Shown: positions 1-12,018 of the stretch, in pieces
How positions within the stretch are numbered: the stretch's first letter is position 1
Layout: each line of letters starts with the position of its first letter
Assembly (NCBI GenBank): GCA_036365515.1
Contig: CM070877.1
Location: 14,618,201-14,682,200, forward strand
Reading direction: 5' to 3'
Length of the DNA stretch: 64,000 nucleotides
Source of the DNA: Torymus aiolomorphi
Lineage: Eukaryota > Arthropoda > Insecta > Hymenoptera > Torymidae
The notes under the pieces: generated by a model
Told to the model about the DNA's origin: nothing
What the model saw: only the letters and a program-made list of their open reading frames with translations
Databases searched by the model: none
Program-made: the position numbers and the translations under genes

Positions 1-959
1 GCATACAATTAATTTTTCGATAATATTGATCGTGTTTATATAGGTAAACGTTTGAGGACTAAAAAATTAACTTGAACATAAAAATCGGATACAAAATAAA
101 AAATTTTTAGATAAATATATGACATTTTCTAAAGTGAACGATATTTACGCTTATACGCATAATTTTCTGAAAAAAATTCTATTTTTTAAATCTTTCTACT
201 TTTGAATACTATTATGATCATTTTGTTTTATAATGTTGAAACGGACTTTCATAATAAAAATTTCTTGGAAGGCAATTTTTTCGGGGATACTTAAAGTATG
301 CAAATACAAAAATTTTTTACGAAATTACGAAACAATCTTTAAGTTGACTATAAAAATAGCGATAAATAAAATATTTTATAAATAAACTATCTATAATACG
401 CTTGAACAAAAAATGCCAAGTTGATGTTTTGCATTATCTAATAAAATAACAAAAAATTATCTTTCTAAGTCAGCATGCAGCTCTACAAACATAATATTTT
501 CTATTAAATCGATGAAAACATTTTGCAATTGCTCAACAATACATTATTTGACAAATAGCTACGAAGCAATTCACGCACCGCACTTGATTGTTTGCTATAA
601 CTTCTCAGTGAATCGTGTACAATGTTATCAAGCGTATCGAGCAACGTCAGATGAAGATGCCAACAAGTCGCGTGTTTATCTACTGCGAGGTGCTGGGAAC
701 GAGTGATGCCGCCATCTATCCAATTGTAACGCAAACGGAACAACACCCGCAGTCAATAACGTCGAGACATTATCAAATCGCAATTTCAGATCGTTATCGT
801 TGCATCGATCGTACAAATAAATATAGTAATGCTCAATTTTATTATAAAAAATATAAATATACACACGTTCAATAATTAATTCTCAGTCTCGATAAAAGTT
901 TGTTAAAAATGCGATACCGCAGATTCACATTATTTAAAAATACAATTTTCTCCGCACGT
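1..959. other. AT-rich stretch, no gene recognised
   Basis: AT-rich sequence upstream of the last exon of the first zinc-finger gene (which lies on the minus strand). Several ORFs under 90 codons occur around 500-875 on both strands, but they overlap each other, lack recognisable motifs and are not flanked by convincing splice sites. I see no RNA gene or clear mobile element here. Confidence 0.5.
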
Positions 960-2482
960 TTATAACAACACACATAATTTTAAATACCATTTCGGGAAGA
1001 TTCTACTTTTCTTTACCATACAGTGTATCATTTTGATGTGCGCTTGTATGACTGCAAGTCGATGTGTTACCAAGGAGCACTCAACACAATTACTTTGCAA
1101 TTTCAAAGCATAATCTGGGCACTTAACGAACATGTTTCCTATGAAAACCTTGTTGCATTTAGGACACTGTCGTCCAACAAACTGAGTCGGAGCTGAAAGA
1201 GTTTTCGCGTTATTTCTTTTATATAGTATACCATTGCTATCTCATTGTGAATGAGAACTGCATTTTATTTATTTTTTCTCACGTTCACTGTAATGCTCAT
1301 CCACGGTATATCTTTCCATTATAATGTATTCTGTAATCGTATAATTTAATAAATTTATTATTGATTTATTAGTGCTTGGATGCATGGCAGTGCAAATTTT
1401 AACTTACCGAGTTTCTTTTCTGATTTGTTCCCGATTGACCAGGTGAAGAGCTGGAATCAGCCACAGGTCCAAGCTTAGTTTTCCTTATCAGTTTGTGGGG
1501 ATTTTTTTGTTTTCTATTTCGACTATTTGAGACCCTACGAAGTGTTTCAGGTGCAATTGTTTCCACCACCTTGGTGGGATTTTTTTGTTTTCTTCTTCCA
1601 TTAGCTGAGAATCCATAAAATAATGATTTATATATATTATTAGAATTTCTTTTATACATATGAATCAGCTCACGGAAAAGGGGTTCTTAGATATACGGAA
1701 ATTTCACACACTTAATGTCCCTCTTTGCATGAGCTAATTCATATATAAAACATTGAGATGTAGTGACTTATAAGTATATGACTACATATGACCAATATAA
1801 TTATGTATGATGAAGTCTTGTATTAAGGTTTAATTCATACATAATTAAATCGGTATGGTTATATATGTAATTATCGAGATGGACTATTTTTTGCACCAAT
1901 ATACACGACTTTCAATTTTTAAGAAAACAACAATATATGCAGTACCTCTACCTGAGCCTCTTGGACCTGCATTGTCAAGAAATGGCATCTGGGGTGAAAT
2001 CACTTGTACAGGATCTAAAATATTTTAATGATAATCCGATTGAATAATTGTAACTTTCTTCCAAATCAATTAAATATATACATATAAACAAAATCGTACA
2101 GTGACGGTTTTTATTGAATCAAGTATATGAGGGTAGTGTTATTCTCAATATTATTATCCGTTAAATTTACGTAATTTTTTATTTATTAATAATAAAATGT
2201 GCAATGCTTACCTATCGCAGAAGGCTCAGCTTCAAGTGGGCTGCCTGCATTCGAAATTTCTATAGATTTATCACTATCTTTTGCTAAAATGTATTATTAT
2301 ATGTTTTAAATATAACTGTACTTTCCTAAGTATATCTATTAATAAAAAATAAAAATATTGCACCAACACAGATTTAAAGGTTCCTTTTGAGGACTCGAAC
2401 ATTGTGCAGCTTGTTCAGTTACTTTTTTGAAACTGTGATGATATGACGTTTGTTTGCTATTCTGACTATGATTGTCTGCCAT
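960..2482 (-). CDS. Lola-type zinc-finger family gene, copy 1 (tentative model)
   Basis: Probable member of the minus-strand zinc-finger family. Readable exons: a start exon with ATG at 2482-2480 (MADNHSQNSK); about 2213-2287 (KDSDKSIEISNAG); about 1950-2015 (DPVQVISPQMPF); about 1406-1604, a Lys/Asn-rich basic exon with a repeated RKQKNP word; and a last exon 960-1192 with stop TAA. The last exon has a CPKC pair, then a clean C2H2 finger (C-x2-C-x12-H-x4-H, starting CVECSLV); the preceding C2HC finger seen in the paralogues is eroded. The inner junctions are phase 1, but the first junction and the basic-to-finger junction do not keep frame with the donors I can see. I may be missing a small exon, or the copy may be decaying. 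Lola-type fingers bind DNA in nuclear transcription factors; function here is inferred from family resemblance only. Confidence 0.5.
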
Positions 2483-3591
2483 CTTTACTCTTTTAAACTC
2501 TGATTTGCAAAAGAAAATTTATTTCTACAATGATAAATTGAATGAAACGTCTGTACTAATAAAAATGTCGAATTCGTAAAATTAATTTTAATGCCACCTC
2601 TTCTAATAGTAAATATTCTATGCGATTGTGTAGACGATATGTTTACTAAGATGGAGGTCAATGACTCTTGGCTTTGAACTTTAAGAGGTATTTACTTCAT
2701 TGGTGTACTTATATACTTAATTATAGTTATTTATAAGAACTATGAAGATACACTTGTCCACAGAATAAATGCGTGAATGATACATAAACGAATGAAACAA
2801 ATAACACGATTTCTCGACCAAAGAAAATTAATGTTTCTACTTAAAACCATTATAAGGAAAAATAGAATTTATTTCGGTCTGTATTATATATAATTTTATG
2901 CGTAGGAATAAAAAAAATGTTATTGTAGGAATCATTAATTTATTAATTATTAACTATTTACAAATTAGTTCCAAGATCTATATAACACTAATAAATAATA
3001 ATAATATAAATAACACAATTGTGTTTTACACTGAACTAAACATACAAGGCTAAAAAATCAGATATTAGAAGAGAATTGAAAAACCTTTTTGAAGGCTGTT
3101 ATATTTATTTAACTATCACATAAGTATCTCTGCTGGAAATCGTCTATTTTTCGCCCATTTGTGAAACGATTTTTCTCCCATTTTCTAGCCATTTAATGGC
3201 GAGTTGACCGAAATCGCTAGAAAATGGGAGAAAAATTATTTCACAAATGGGAGAAAAATGGACGATTTCTACCAGGGATATAATTTAAATTAACTATAAT
3301 TTTCCCTAATTTCTTGGATATCAAAAATTAATTATTCAGTCTCAAAGTTTTCTGATGTTTTGAATATACAGCTTAGCACATAATTTAAAAGACGTTTAAA
3401 ACGGTTATCAATTGTAGTTTGTACATAACAACAGGTATACGTGCACACACACAGACGCTCGTACATGCACATCAAATAACATAATTGACGTTTGTAATAC
3501 ACAGAACATTTTTCTACCGAAAATAAATAATTTTAAATACAATATTGTGTGTACTTCAACGCCTAGATTTTCTCTAACTAATCTACATAAT
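2483..3591. other. Intergenic AT-rich spacer
   Basis: Spacer between zinc-finger copies 1 and 2. Apart from the hairpin element at 3128-3277 it is simple AT-rich DNA. I see no coding exon or RNA gene. Confidence 0.5.
3128..3277. repeat. Short hairpin (MITE-like) element, AAATGGGAGAAAAA word
   Basis: About 150 bp folding into a hairpin. Left arm GGAAATCGTCTATTTTTCGC is mirrored by a right arm ending GACGATTTCTACCAGGG, and the inner word CAAATGGGAGAAAAA occurs in both orientations. A diverged copy lies at 37381-37492. It codes for nothing. Ends resemble CCCTGGTAG, so it may belong to the wider CCC-terminated foldback group of this window. Confidence 0.7.
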
Positions 3592-6500
3592 TCACAAATG
3601 TTGAGTCATAATGTGTTTTCTTATGCAGGATATCCGGCATGTTTTATAATCGCATTCATTGCAGTAATGCATAAGACGCGGCATACATTTTTCCACGATG
3701 TGCATGTAGATGACATGATATGAAGGGCTAAGTTCGTTATTGCATTTTAAGCATTTATATTGTAAGAGCGATTCGCAATTTGAACATTCTGATTTGTAAC
3801 ATTTCGGAAAAGTCTTGACACATTTCAAACAATGTCGTCCAGTTAAATTCATCACAGCTGCAAATAATTTTAAATCCTCATGTTACACTATTTATATTTA
3901 TATAATAAATAAGCGATTGAATTTTATTTAATCTTTCTTACTTTTATCGTCAATCATTTCTGAGACGTATTTTGTCTTTATAATATCGTCTGTAACATAA
4001 ATTTCATCGAAATTATTGATAGCGCTTTGATGCCATGTCTTAGAATTTTGTACTTACCAATTTTATCGTTTGATCTCTGTTCCAAGATTTGGTTTGCCTT
4101 GCTAAATACGCCTCTCTGATATGTTTTTCCACTTTTGAACTTCTCTTTCAAAATTGTTTTCGATTTGTTAAATAACTCCGTTTTCTTTACTGCTCCGAGC
4201 TGGGTTGGGATGAGCATGCTTTTTAAATTATTTATTTCCGCTTCTGGATCAAGCGAGTTTCCAATATTATTGTCAATATGATTATTATCTGTAATCAAAT
4301 CATTCTTATGTACTTCTTTATTTATTAACGAAAATATAATATGAAATACTTACTTGTATTAGAAAATAAAGTTTCCATTATTTTAGCGGGAAATGGAATT
4401 TCGATGGCGTAATTGTTATCTTTTGCTAAATTGATAAAATCTCAAATTAATTTGTATTTACTATAAGTAGATTTATTGAGGGTATGTCGGAACCACTGTA
4501 GAATTACATACGTACCGATATTTTTAATCATTTTTTTTTCAATTAAACTATGTATTTTTGTTGGTTACTGTTCTTCAACTCATTAGATGAGATGGTCCAA
4601 AAATCTTTTAAAGCTTAAAAATCAATTCAACTAATGACCCCAACATCCCCTCAATAAAAATAAAAGGCAATATACAAACTTAGATTCTGAAGCTCTTTTT
4701 TGAAAACTAAAGGAGTATCCACGATTTCCAACATATATTTTCTTAAATTGTCTAAATATATCTCCGTCGGGAAATGATTTTTATCTTGTGTATTATATTT
4801 TGCTATCTCGTCTTGAGAAATCTAATATGATAAACCAAAGCGAAATAAAAAAATTCTAAAGTTATCCTTGTAAACGACTTACCATTTTTTTGAGTGACTG
4901 TTTTTTATTTACTGTAAAATGTAATAAAGGGATTATAGTAAGGGTTTAAGTAAGGGTTTATTTGAATAAAAACTGTGGTATCTGAACTTAATTAAAATTA
5001 AATAGTTGATATATCTTTAGATGCAAAATTAATATATCTTTGTTTAGTTTCCCTTGTGTCATTTACTATTTACTCTAAGTATAGTTCTAACGATTAATAC
5101 TACACTTATAGCTAAATCTTAGATATGCGTGTGTACATAATATTTACTAATAACAGAATGATCTATTTTGGGGGTTTTGACGAAACTTTGTATTTTTCTT
5201 GATATTCTACTAACTACATTTATAATTATCTTACAAATTATACATTTATTAAATAAAAAGTTTTATTTACTTTTAGAAAACTCGTGTACCAATTCATCGT
5301 CATTTTTAAAATTTTTATTCATCAAAATTAATTATGTACATACATATGCAACAATATCTTTCATAAAGTCGAAGAAAATAACGGACTAAACAAACTATAA
5401 GTAATGAAAATTTTCTATACTCAAATTGTTACTGAAGTATTTATCTGTGAAACCACTGAATTTAAAATTATTTTACAAGCATAATATAATTATATTGAAG
5501 ACATAACAGACTATGTTAAGTAGAAAATTTTAAATCTGATATAGAGCGTGTGGGAAAGTAGTTCAGCGTACGGGAATGTAAACATTCCCGTATGATCATC
5601 TACTTTCTCGCTATCAAGTACAACCATAAAATTTTTTCCCATCATGCGTATGTACCACGATCTACCACTTGGGCAGAATGACCATCAGATATGCCTCCCT
5701 GCAAACGCCGACGTCTGTAATTATACAGCTTCGGAAGATTCTCGACTTGGATGTGATAGATCTCTACATATGTAAACTATAATAAAAAAATTTTCAAAAA
5801 TTACGTTATTTCACAACCATTTTTCGTTTCCTCTTAGAGGAACTTTCATTTTTCTTTGTACGCAATTTTAACCTAAACCTTCATTCTCCCATGCTCTCCG
5901 ACGCTGAGCTTACATCAAATAACTTGTATCAGTAATCTCTTTTTTGAAAGTTGAAAGTGCCGTTACATGATTTAATATCCCTGTTTTACTTTCTTTAAGT
6001 GGGTTGTCATTATTATAAAAAATGTCTTCTTTTGTTGATGACAGATTATTACATGATGTTCGAGTAATCGCTTTTGCGAAAGCGGGTAATGCGGGCACAT
6101 GATTTAATATTTCTGTTTCATTTTGTCTAATTGGATGGTCATTACTATAAAAAACGTTTGCCTCTGTTGATAACATGTTACTACACTGAAAAAAAGGTAC
6201 AGGACAAAGTACTAAACGTTCAATAAAAATTACCATCTTGTGCAGAGAACGTGACCACAGACTGTAAAAACCCAAAAAATTACCATACTTTATAAGAAAT
6301 TTTACCAGAAATATAGGAAAATTTATTATACTCTATTGTAAAATTTACTGTAAAGTATGGTAATTTTTCGGGTCTTTACAATCTGTGATAGCTTTACGAG
6401 ACAGTATAGTAATTTTTCCAAAACTTTTCTCTCAGTGTACCTAACATACTCGATATATAATTTACAAATAGATAAACACTGATAGATATTTTATTATGGT

Positions 6501-6625
6501 ATGCTTAATAATATTAAATAATACTAAAACTTGTATTCTACCTACTGTACTAAATTCAAAGTATTTCCCTTGTTGGGAAATGTAGTCAATTTTTGTGTGG
6601 TAATTAAATCCTTGTAAAATAGTAA
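3592..6625 (-). CDS. Lola-type zinc-finger family gene, copy 2 (5' part broken)
   Basis: Exons read on the minus strand: 6551-6625, 5924-6182, 4883-4911, 4680-4821, 4354-4425, 4058-4315, 3942-3959 (18 nt) and 3592-3857. From 4911 to the stop they join in frame. The last exon holds CLKC, then a C2HC finger (C-x2-C-x13-H-x4-C) and a C2H2 finger (C-x2-C-x12-H-x4-H), the spacing typical of lola-type finger pairs, which bind DNA. No BTB domain is visible. The 5924-6182 exon encodes two tandem copies of a roughly 44-residue module. This exon's acceptor is broken by a 254-bp inserted element (6184-6437): both the old and the new acceptor read quickly into a stop. Counterparts of the first two exons of copy 3 are absent; the foldback element starts about 270 bp upstream. 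The 3' part could still be expressed from another start; otherwise the copy is a pseudogene. Confidence 0.6.
4912..5923. other. Long intron of zinc-finger copy 2
   Basis: AT-rich intron between exons 5924-6182 and 4883-4911. It holds a small palindrome at 5545-5620 (core ACGGGAATGTAAACATTCCCGT-like at about 5571-5592, flanked by GGGAAAGTAG / CTACTTTCTC). I see no further exon, although the 73-codon ORF at 5168 is open by chance. Confidence 0.45.
6184..6437. mobile_element. MITE with CACTG ends inserted at an exon edge
   Basis: A 254-bp element flanked by TA on both sides. It begins CACTGAAAAAAAGG and ends TTTTCTCTCAGTG, and contains the word GTATGGTAATTTTT in both orientations. Removing it together with one TA restores TTACTACCTAA, exactly the exon/intron junction of the paralogous exon at 17205-17215. 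It therefore inserted into the first bases of a coding exon. On the gene strand its terminus supplies a new TTTTTTTCAG acceptor-like signal. It is non-autonomous and codes for nothing. Confidence 0.85.
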
Positions 6626-6639
6626 CTGAACTGCTTGCC

Positions 6640-6892
6640 GTGCAGGAATGTATTTTGCACACTAGTGCGGGAATATGCTATTTCGCCACACCCTGGCCGA
6701 AAGTACCACATTCCCTCCCGGCGCAAAAACGGGAATGCAGTATTTTCGGCCCGGGTATGACGAAAAATAGTATACGCACCACCGGAGAAAAATTGGACAG
6801 TCCACAGGTCGTGTAAATTGACACCCGAGCCGAAGAGTGGAGCGTATACTATTTTTCGTCATACCCGGACCGAAAATACTACATTCGCGTTT
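6640..6892. repeat. Hairpin repeat (GACGAAAAATAGTATACGC arms)
   Basis: Inverted arms at 6752-6787 and 6842-6876 (TTTTCGG..GGGTATGACGAAAAATAG and its complement). The related words CGAAAGTGGTACTTTCGG and ACCGAAAATAC recur at 9310-9365 and 10430-10520, inside the adjacent foldback element. This is a separate repeat family interleaved with that element. Confidence 0.6.
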
Positions 6893-7963
6893 CCCTACTA
6901 AAAAATCTCAGGTGAGATCTCATGTCAAAATCTAATGTGACCAATACCAAGATTTTTTAGTGAGAATTCAGGTGAGAATCTCACCTGAGTTTTCACCAAA
7001 AATTTAATTTTTCTTTTTCATGAGATTTTGTATGTGTCTTATGAAAACATTCCATAAAGCTCAGTTGGGAATCTCACGTGAGTTTTCACGAAAATATTTA
7101 ATTTTATTTTTTGCCACAAAATTTTTTCAACGAAAATAAATGGTATTTAACATTCAGACTATAAATTCAGATGAGAACTTATGTGAGAATCTCAGCAGAG
7201 TTTTTACTAAAAATGTAGTTTCTTCTACGAGATTTTGCATGTTATGAAAATGTTTCACCCTAATGAAAATTTATGGCGAAAACTCAGCTGAGAATCTCAC
7301 CTGAGTTCTCATGTAAAATTTAATTCTTTAATTTATTTCCACTAAGTTTTTATAATTAGAAAAAAAATTGTATGTAACATCAATATTCAAAAATAAGATG
7401 AGATCTCAGGTGAGAATCTCACCTGAGTTTTCACGAACAATTTAATTTTTTTTTTCATGACATTTTGTATGTGTGTTATGATAACTTTCCATAAAACTCA
7501 GTTGAGAATCTCACGTGAGGTCCCATGAAAATATTTATTTTTTTTTTATTTTCTGCCACAAAATTTTGTTAACGAAAATAAATTCTATTTAACATTCAGA
7601 CTATAAATTCAGATAAGAACTTATGTGAGAATCTCAGCTGAGTTTTCACAAAAAATTGAATTTCTTCTACCAGATTTTGCATGTCATGAAAATGTTTTGC
7701 CCTATTGAAAATTTATGGTGAAAACGCAGCTGAGAATCTCACCTGAGTTCTCATGTAAAATTTAATTCTTTAATTTATTTCCACTAAGTTTTAATAATTA
7801 GAAAAAAAATTGTATGTAACATCAATATTCAAAATTAAGATAAGATCTCAGGTGAGAATTTCACCTGAGTTTTAGGAATGTATTATTTGAACTTGCGTAA
7901 AAGTTTATATTTAAAAAAAATCGTATACGCAACGTTTATAATCAAATCAAAGAGAGAAAGAGG

Positions 7964-8006
<43 letters not shown>

Positions 8007-9182
8007 GAGGCACCGAGCTTACAGGACGAAAGCGAAGGTGAGTGTTATCACCCAGGGAGCGACGAGAGTACTCACTCCGTCGGCGACAGCGGGATGACCG
8101 GCGCGACCTGGCAACCGGCGAGCCTCCAATCGCCTTTACCAAGGACCAACTCGGCAGCGGACTCGTAATTCTCCGCCTCAGAGCAGAGCTGCATAGATCG
8201 GGAATACCGGTTATTTCAATATCTGAAAAAGAAGAAATGAAAAATCACAAAGTATTTGTCGGAAAATCACGTTATTTGAACTGCTTTTGAGTACGTATAG
8301 TTTTTATCATGTGAAAACGATGAGAGTAAAAGGTAAAAAAAGTAGAATGGTTAGAAGGTTAAGTTTCATGTACGTATTTTTAAGTACCTAAGAAGAGAGA
8401 CTTATCTGAAAAGGATGTCTGCGGCTCCAGAAATCTTCAATCTTTGTTGTACTACCCATGTTATTGACTTTGGCTGCTATAATGGTGGAGTTAAAGTGTA
8501 AAAATTACAACTAAATCGAAAATACAGTTAAACAAATAATGTTGTCATTTGAAACTGCTGAGCAATATACGCATTCGTTACCATAACAACGACTATTGAT
8601 TGATAGTCTTTCTATAGATATAGAATCTTGATGTTTGTTTACAATAAAATTTTCTCGTTGTTAAATAGTGGAGTTCATTAGTATGAAAGAATCAGCTGAA
8701 TTAATAAAAATCGTCTTCATTAAAAATGTTAACATTGCTGATTTGCGGAGTCACTGGCATTCGTTTCAGATAAGTTTTTCTTCTTACTTAAAAATAAGTA
8801 CATGAACTTAACCTTCTAATCATTCTACTTTTTTCACCTTTTACTTTCATCGTTTTTATATGATAAAACTATACGTGCCCAAAAGCAGTTCAAATAACGT
8901 GATTTTCGGATAAATACTTTGTGATTTTTCAATTCGTCTTTTTCAGATATTGAAATCACCGGTATTCCCGTTCTGTGCAGCTCTGCTCTAAGGCGGGAAA
9001 TTACGAGTGCGCTACCGAGTTGGCCCTTAGTGAAGGCAATAGGCGGCTCGCCGGCTGCCAGGTCGTGCCGGTTATCCCGCTGTCGCCGACGGAGTGGGTA
9101 CTCTCGTCGCTCCCTGGGTGATGACGCTCACCTTCGCTTCGGCTGGATTTTCGTCGCGCGCTTTCGTCCTGTAAGCTCGGCG

Positions 9183-9246
<64 letters not shown>

Positions 9247-10935
9247 AATTTGATTATAAACGTTGTGTATACGATTTTCTTACCTGGCGAGGCAGAAAAT
9301 ACAACCTTCACGATCGGCCGCCGGGAGCGAAAGTGGTACTTTCGGTCCGCTAGGCAAAAATACTATATTACGCAACTAGGGAGGAAAAAACTTGGGCAGG
9401 CAATATCTCATCTAAATTACCACACAAGCCGAAGGCGGGGGTGACAAACACGAGATATGGGTTGACCAATTTTCTAATTATAAATACATAGTGGAAATAA
9501 ATTAAAGAATTAAATTTTACATGAGAACTCAGGTGAGATTCTCAGCTGAGTTTTCGCCATAAATTTTCAATAGGGCAAAACATTTTCATGACATGCAAAA
9601 TCTTGTAGAAGAAATTCAATTTTTAGTGAAAACTCATCTGAGATTCTCACATAAGTTCTCATCTGAATTTATAGTCTGAATGTTAAATACCATTTATTTT
9701 CGTTAACAAAATTTTGTGGCAGAAAATAAAAAAAAAATAAATATTTTCGTGAGAACTCACGTGAGATTCTCAACTGAGTTTTATGGAAAGTTATCATAAC
9801 ACACATACAAATGACATGAAAAAGAAAAATTAATTTGTTGGTGAAAACTCAGGTGAGATTCTCACCTGAGATCTCATCTTAATTTTGAATATTGACGTTA
9901 CATACATTTTTTTTTTCTAAGTATAAAAACTTAGTGGAAATAAATTAAAGAATTAAATTTTACATAAGAACTCAGGTGAGATTCTCAGCTGAGTTTTCGC
10001 CATAAATTTTCATTAGGGCAAAACATTTTCATAACATGCAAAATCTAGTAGAAGAAACTACATTTTTAGTAAAAACTCAGCTGATATTCTCACATAAGTT
10101 CTCATCTGAATTTATTGTCTGAATGTTAAATAGAATTTATTTTCGTTAACAAAATTTTGTGGCAGAAAATAAAAAAAAATAAATATTTTCGTGAGAACTC
10201 ACGTGAGATTCTCAACTGAGTTTTATGGAAAGTTTTCATAAGACATACAAAATCTCATGAAAAAGAAAAATTAAATTTTTGGTGGAAACTCAGGTGAGAA
10301 TCTCACCTGAGTTCTCACCAAAAAATTTTGACATAGGTCACATGAGATTTTGACATGAGATCTCACCTGAGATCTCACCTGAGTCCTCACCTGAGGTCTC
10401 ACCTGAGATTTCTTATAGTATGGGGTATCCCATATCCGGACCGAAAATACCACATTCGCGTTTTTTAGCCGGGAGCGAAAGTGGTACTTTCGGCCAGGGT
10501 ATGGCGAAAAAGTACTTCATTTCCGATTCACTTGTCTATGCAGAAAAAGGGCCTTTTTCATGCATGTGTTGAAAAAAGCTATTTTTTAGATGAGATCTCA
10601 CCTAAGATCTTATCAGACAATTTATTTTTGCAACAATATTATCTGAATGAAATTTCAGGTAATTTTATTTCTTCGCTACAATATTATCTGGATGAGATCT
10701 CACCTGAGATTTTGTGTAAAATAATTTTTAACACTCCATGAGCAAAGCTTGATTTCGCACACAAACTTGTATCGAAAATAACTATTGTAACTCTTTTTAA
10801 CTGAATGAGATCTCACCTGAGATTTCATCTAAAGTAATTTTTTTCTAATAGTCACATGAGATTTTGGCGTGAGATTTTACACGAGATCTCACCTGAGATT
10901 TCACCTGAGAAGTCACCTGAGATTTTTCAGTAGGG
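6893..10935. mobile_element. 4-kb foldback element built of CTCACCTGAG words
   Basis: Long inverted repeat. Ends are CCCTACTAAAAAATCTC on the left and GAGATTTTTCAGTAGGG on the right, 16 of 17 bases complementary. Each arm (about 6893-8410 and 8765-10310) has two tandem repeats of roughly 420 bp densely filled with the palindromic word GAGATTCTCACCTGAG, then an AG/CT tract (7967-8004; 9186-9241), then a GC-rich roughly 250-bp core that is itself mirrored. The loop is about 355 bp (8411-8764). From 10310 to the end more CTCACCTGAG words follow. No ORF with a transposase motif is present; the GC-rich ORFs at 7878-8290 and 9030-9311 are mirror images of each other and not convincing genes. A 91-bp relic of the same family is at 28806-28896. 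No clear target duplication was seen. Confidence 0.75.
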
Positions 10936-10997
10936 CGAGGTGAGGTTGATCTGTCTCTGCAGGACCTAGAGCATCGTTCTGGGACGAAGCTCACCGA

Positions 10998-11205
10998 AAA
11001 AAGTCTGGTACGAAGTCTGGCATTTTGCCAGACTTATTTGAGAAAAAATTATAAGTCTGGCAAAAAGTCTGGCATTTTTGCCAGACCTATTTACGAAAAA
11101 ATTGATAAGCCTGGCATAGTGGCCGTAGCCAGACTAAAACCATACTTCAGCCAGACTATTTTAACCAGACCTCTCCCAGACCAGTGCCAGACAATTTTTT
11201 TTACA
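10998..11205. repeat. Short foldback element with AAGTCTGGCA words
   Basis: About 200 bp containing AGTCTGGCA repeatedly in both orientations (GCCAGACTT, GTCTGGCA, CAGACC). It lies directly after the large foldback element. No coding potential; exact ends are uncertain. Confidence 0.55.
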
Positions 11206-12016
11206 CGGGACTACATGGATTACAGTTATAAATGTAGTAGATATATGAACACAAATGCGTGATGGTTACAGCTTAGCTCATCAGATGTGTTTACTCAATC
11301 AGATGAATAAAGAATTAAACAATAGCGGTGATGCGATACCCACGCTATTACTCAAAATTGGGTTCCTGTTTTTCTTATTCAATTTTTAATTTTAAGGAAA
11401 AAACTCTTTGATACGTTATAGTTCTTTATTAAACTTAAAACGTGTCAAAGAGTTTTTTTCAAAAAGTTTAAAATTGAAGGAGAAAAACGGGAACCCAGAA
11501 TTGAGTAATAGTGTGGGTATCACATCACCTTACCTACTAATACTAAGTATATCAAATAACAACTGTGAATAACGTAATTTGATTAATTTTTAATTCTTCG
11601 TTATTAGAATACTAAAAAAGGTTGTGATAAATAATATAAATTTTTTGGCATACCTTTAAGACATTTTGACATTGATTACTTTGGATTAAGAATTATTTAA
11701 ACTCGGTATTCCATCGATTGTAAAGGTGGCCGTTATTGGGTAACATTTTTTAGGGATGGCAAAAATCACCAATAGAGCGGCCGACAAGAATTGTCTTCTT
11801 GTTTTTGTCGAGATACACGGGACTTCAAGTCCACACTTTCATATATAGGTCACGACGAACACGAAGTATAGATGGCGCCACGCAGTAGCAGAGTAGCGCG
11901 GCGGACTGACTGCTGCGCTCTCCACCACCGACACCGCGCAGCCGACGCCGGCGTCTCGTCTCTCTCTCTGTTCAGCCGCCGAGCCACGAGGACGTTTCTC
12001 CCGCTGCTATCTCCAC
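11206..12016. other. Spacer with hairpin element and GC-rich island
   Basis: Contains an inverted-repeat element at about 11327-11527 (GATACCCACGCTATTACTCAAAATTGGGTTCC mirrored by the complement ending GGGTATCACATCACC). From 11860 to 12016 the base composition turns GC- and CpG-rich. That could be a promoter or first exon, and it continues beyond the inserted element at 12720-12960. No ORF with recognisable content is seen in it. Confidence 0.4.
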
Positions 12017-12018
12017 TA

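Noticed and set aside
7878..8290. ORFs with GC-rich, Ser/Arg-rich sequence in the foldback core (also 9030-9311 on both strands).
   Set aside because: They are mirror images of one another in the inverted repeat, run through an AG/CT microsatellite and lack protein motifs or splice logic.
6893..10935. CRISPR-like array of short repeats.
   Set aside because: The words are palindromic, irregularly spaced and in both orientations within a eukaryotic foldback element; no cas-like genes are near.
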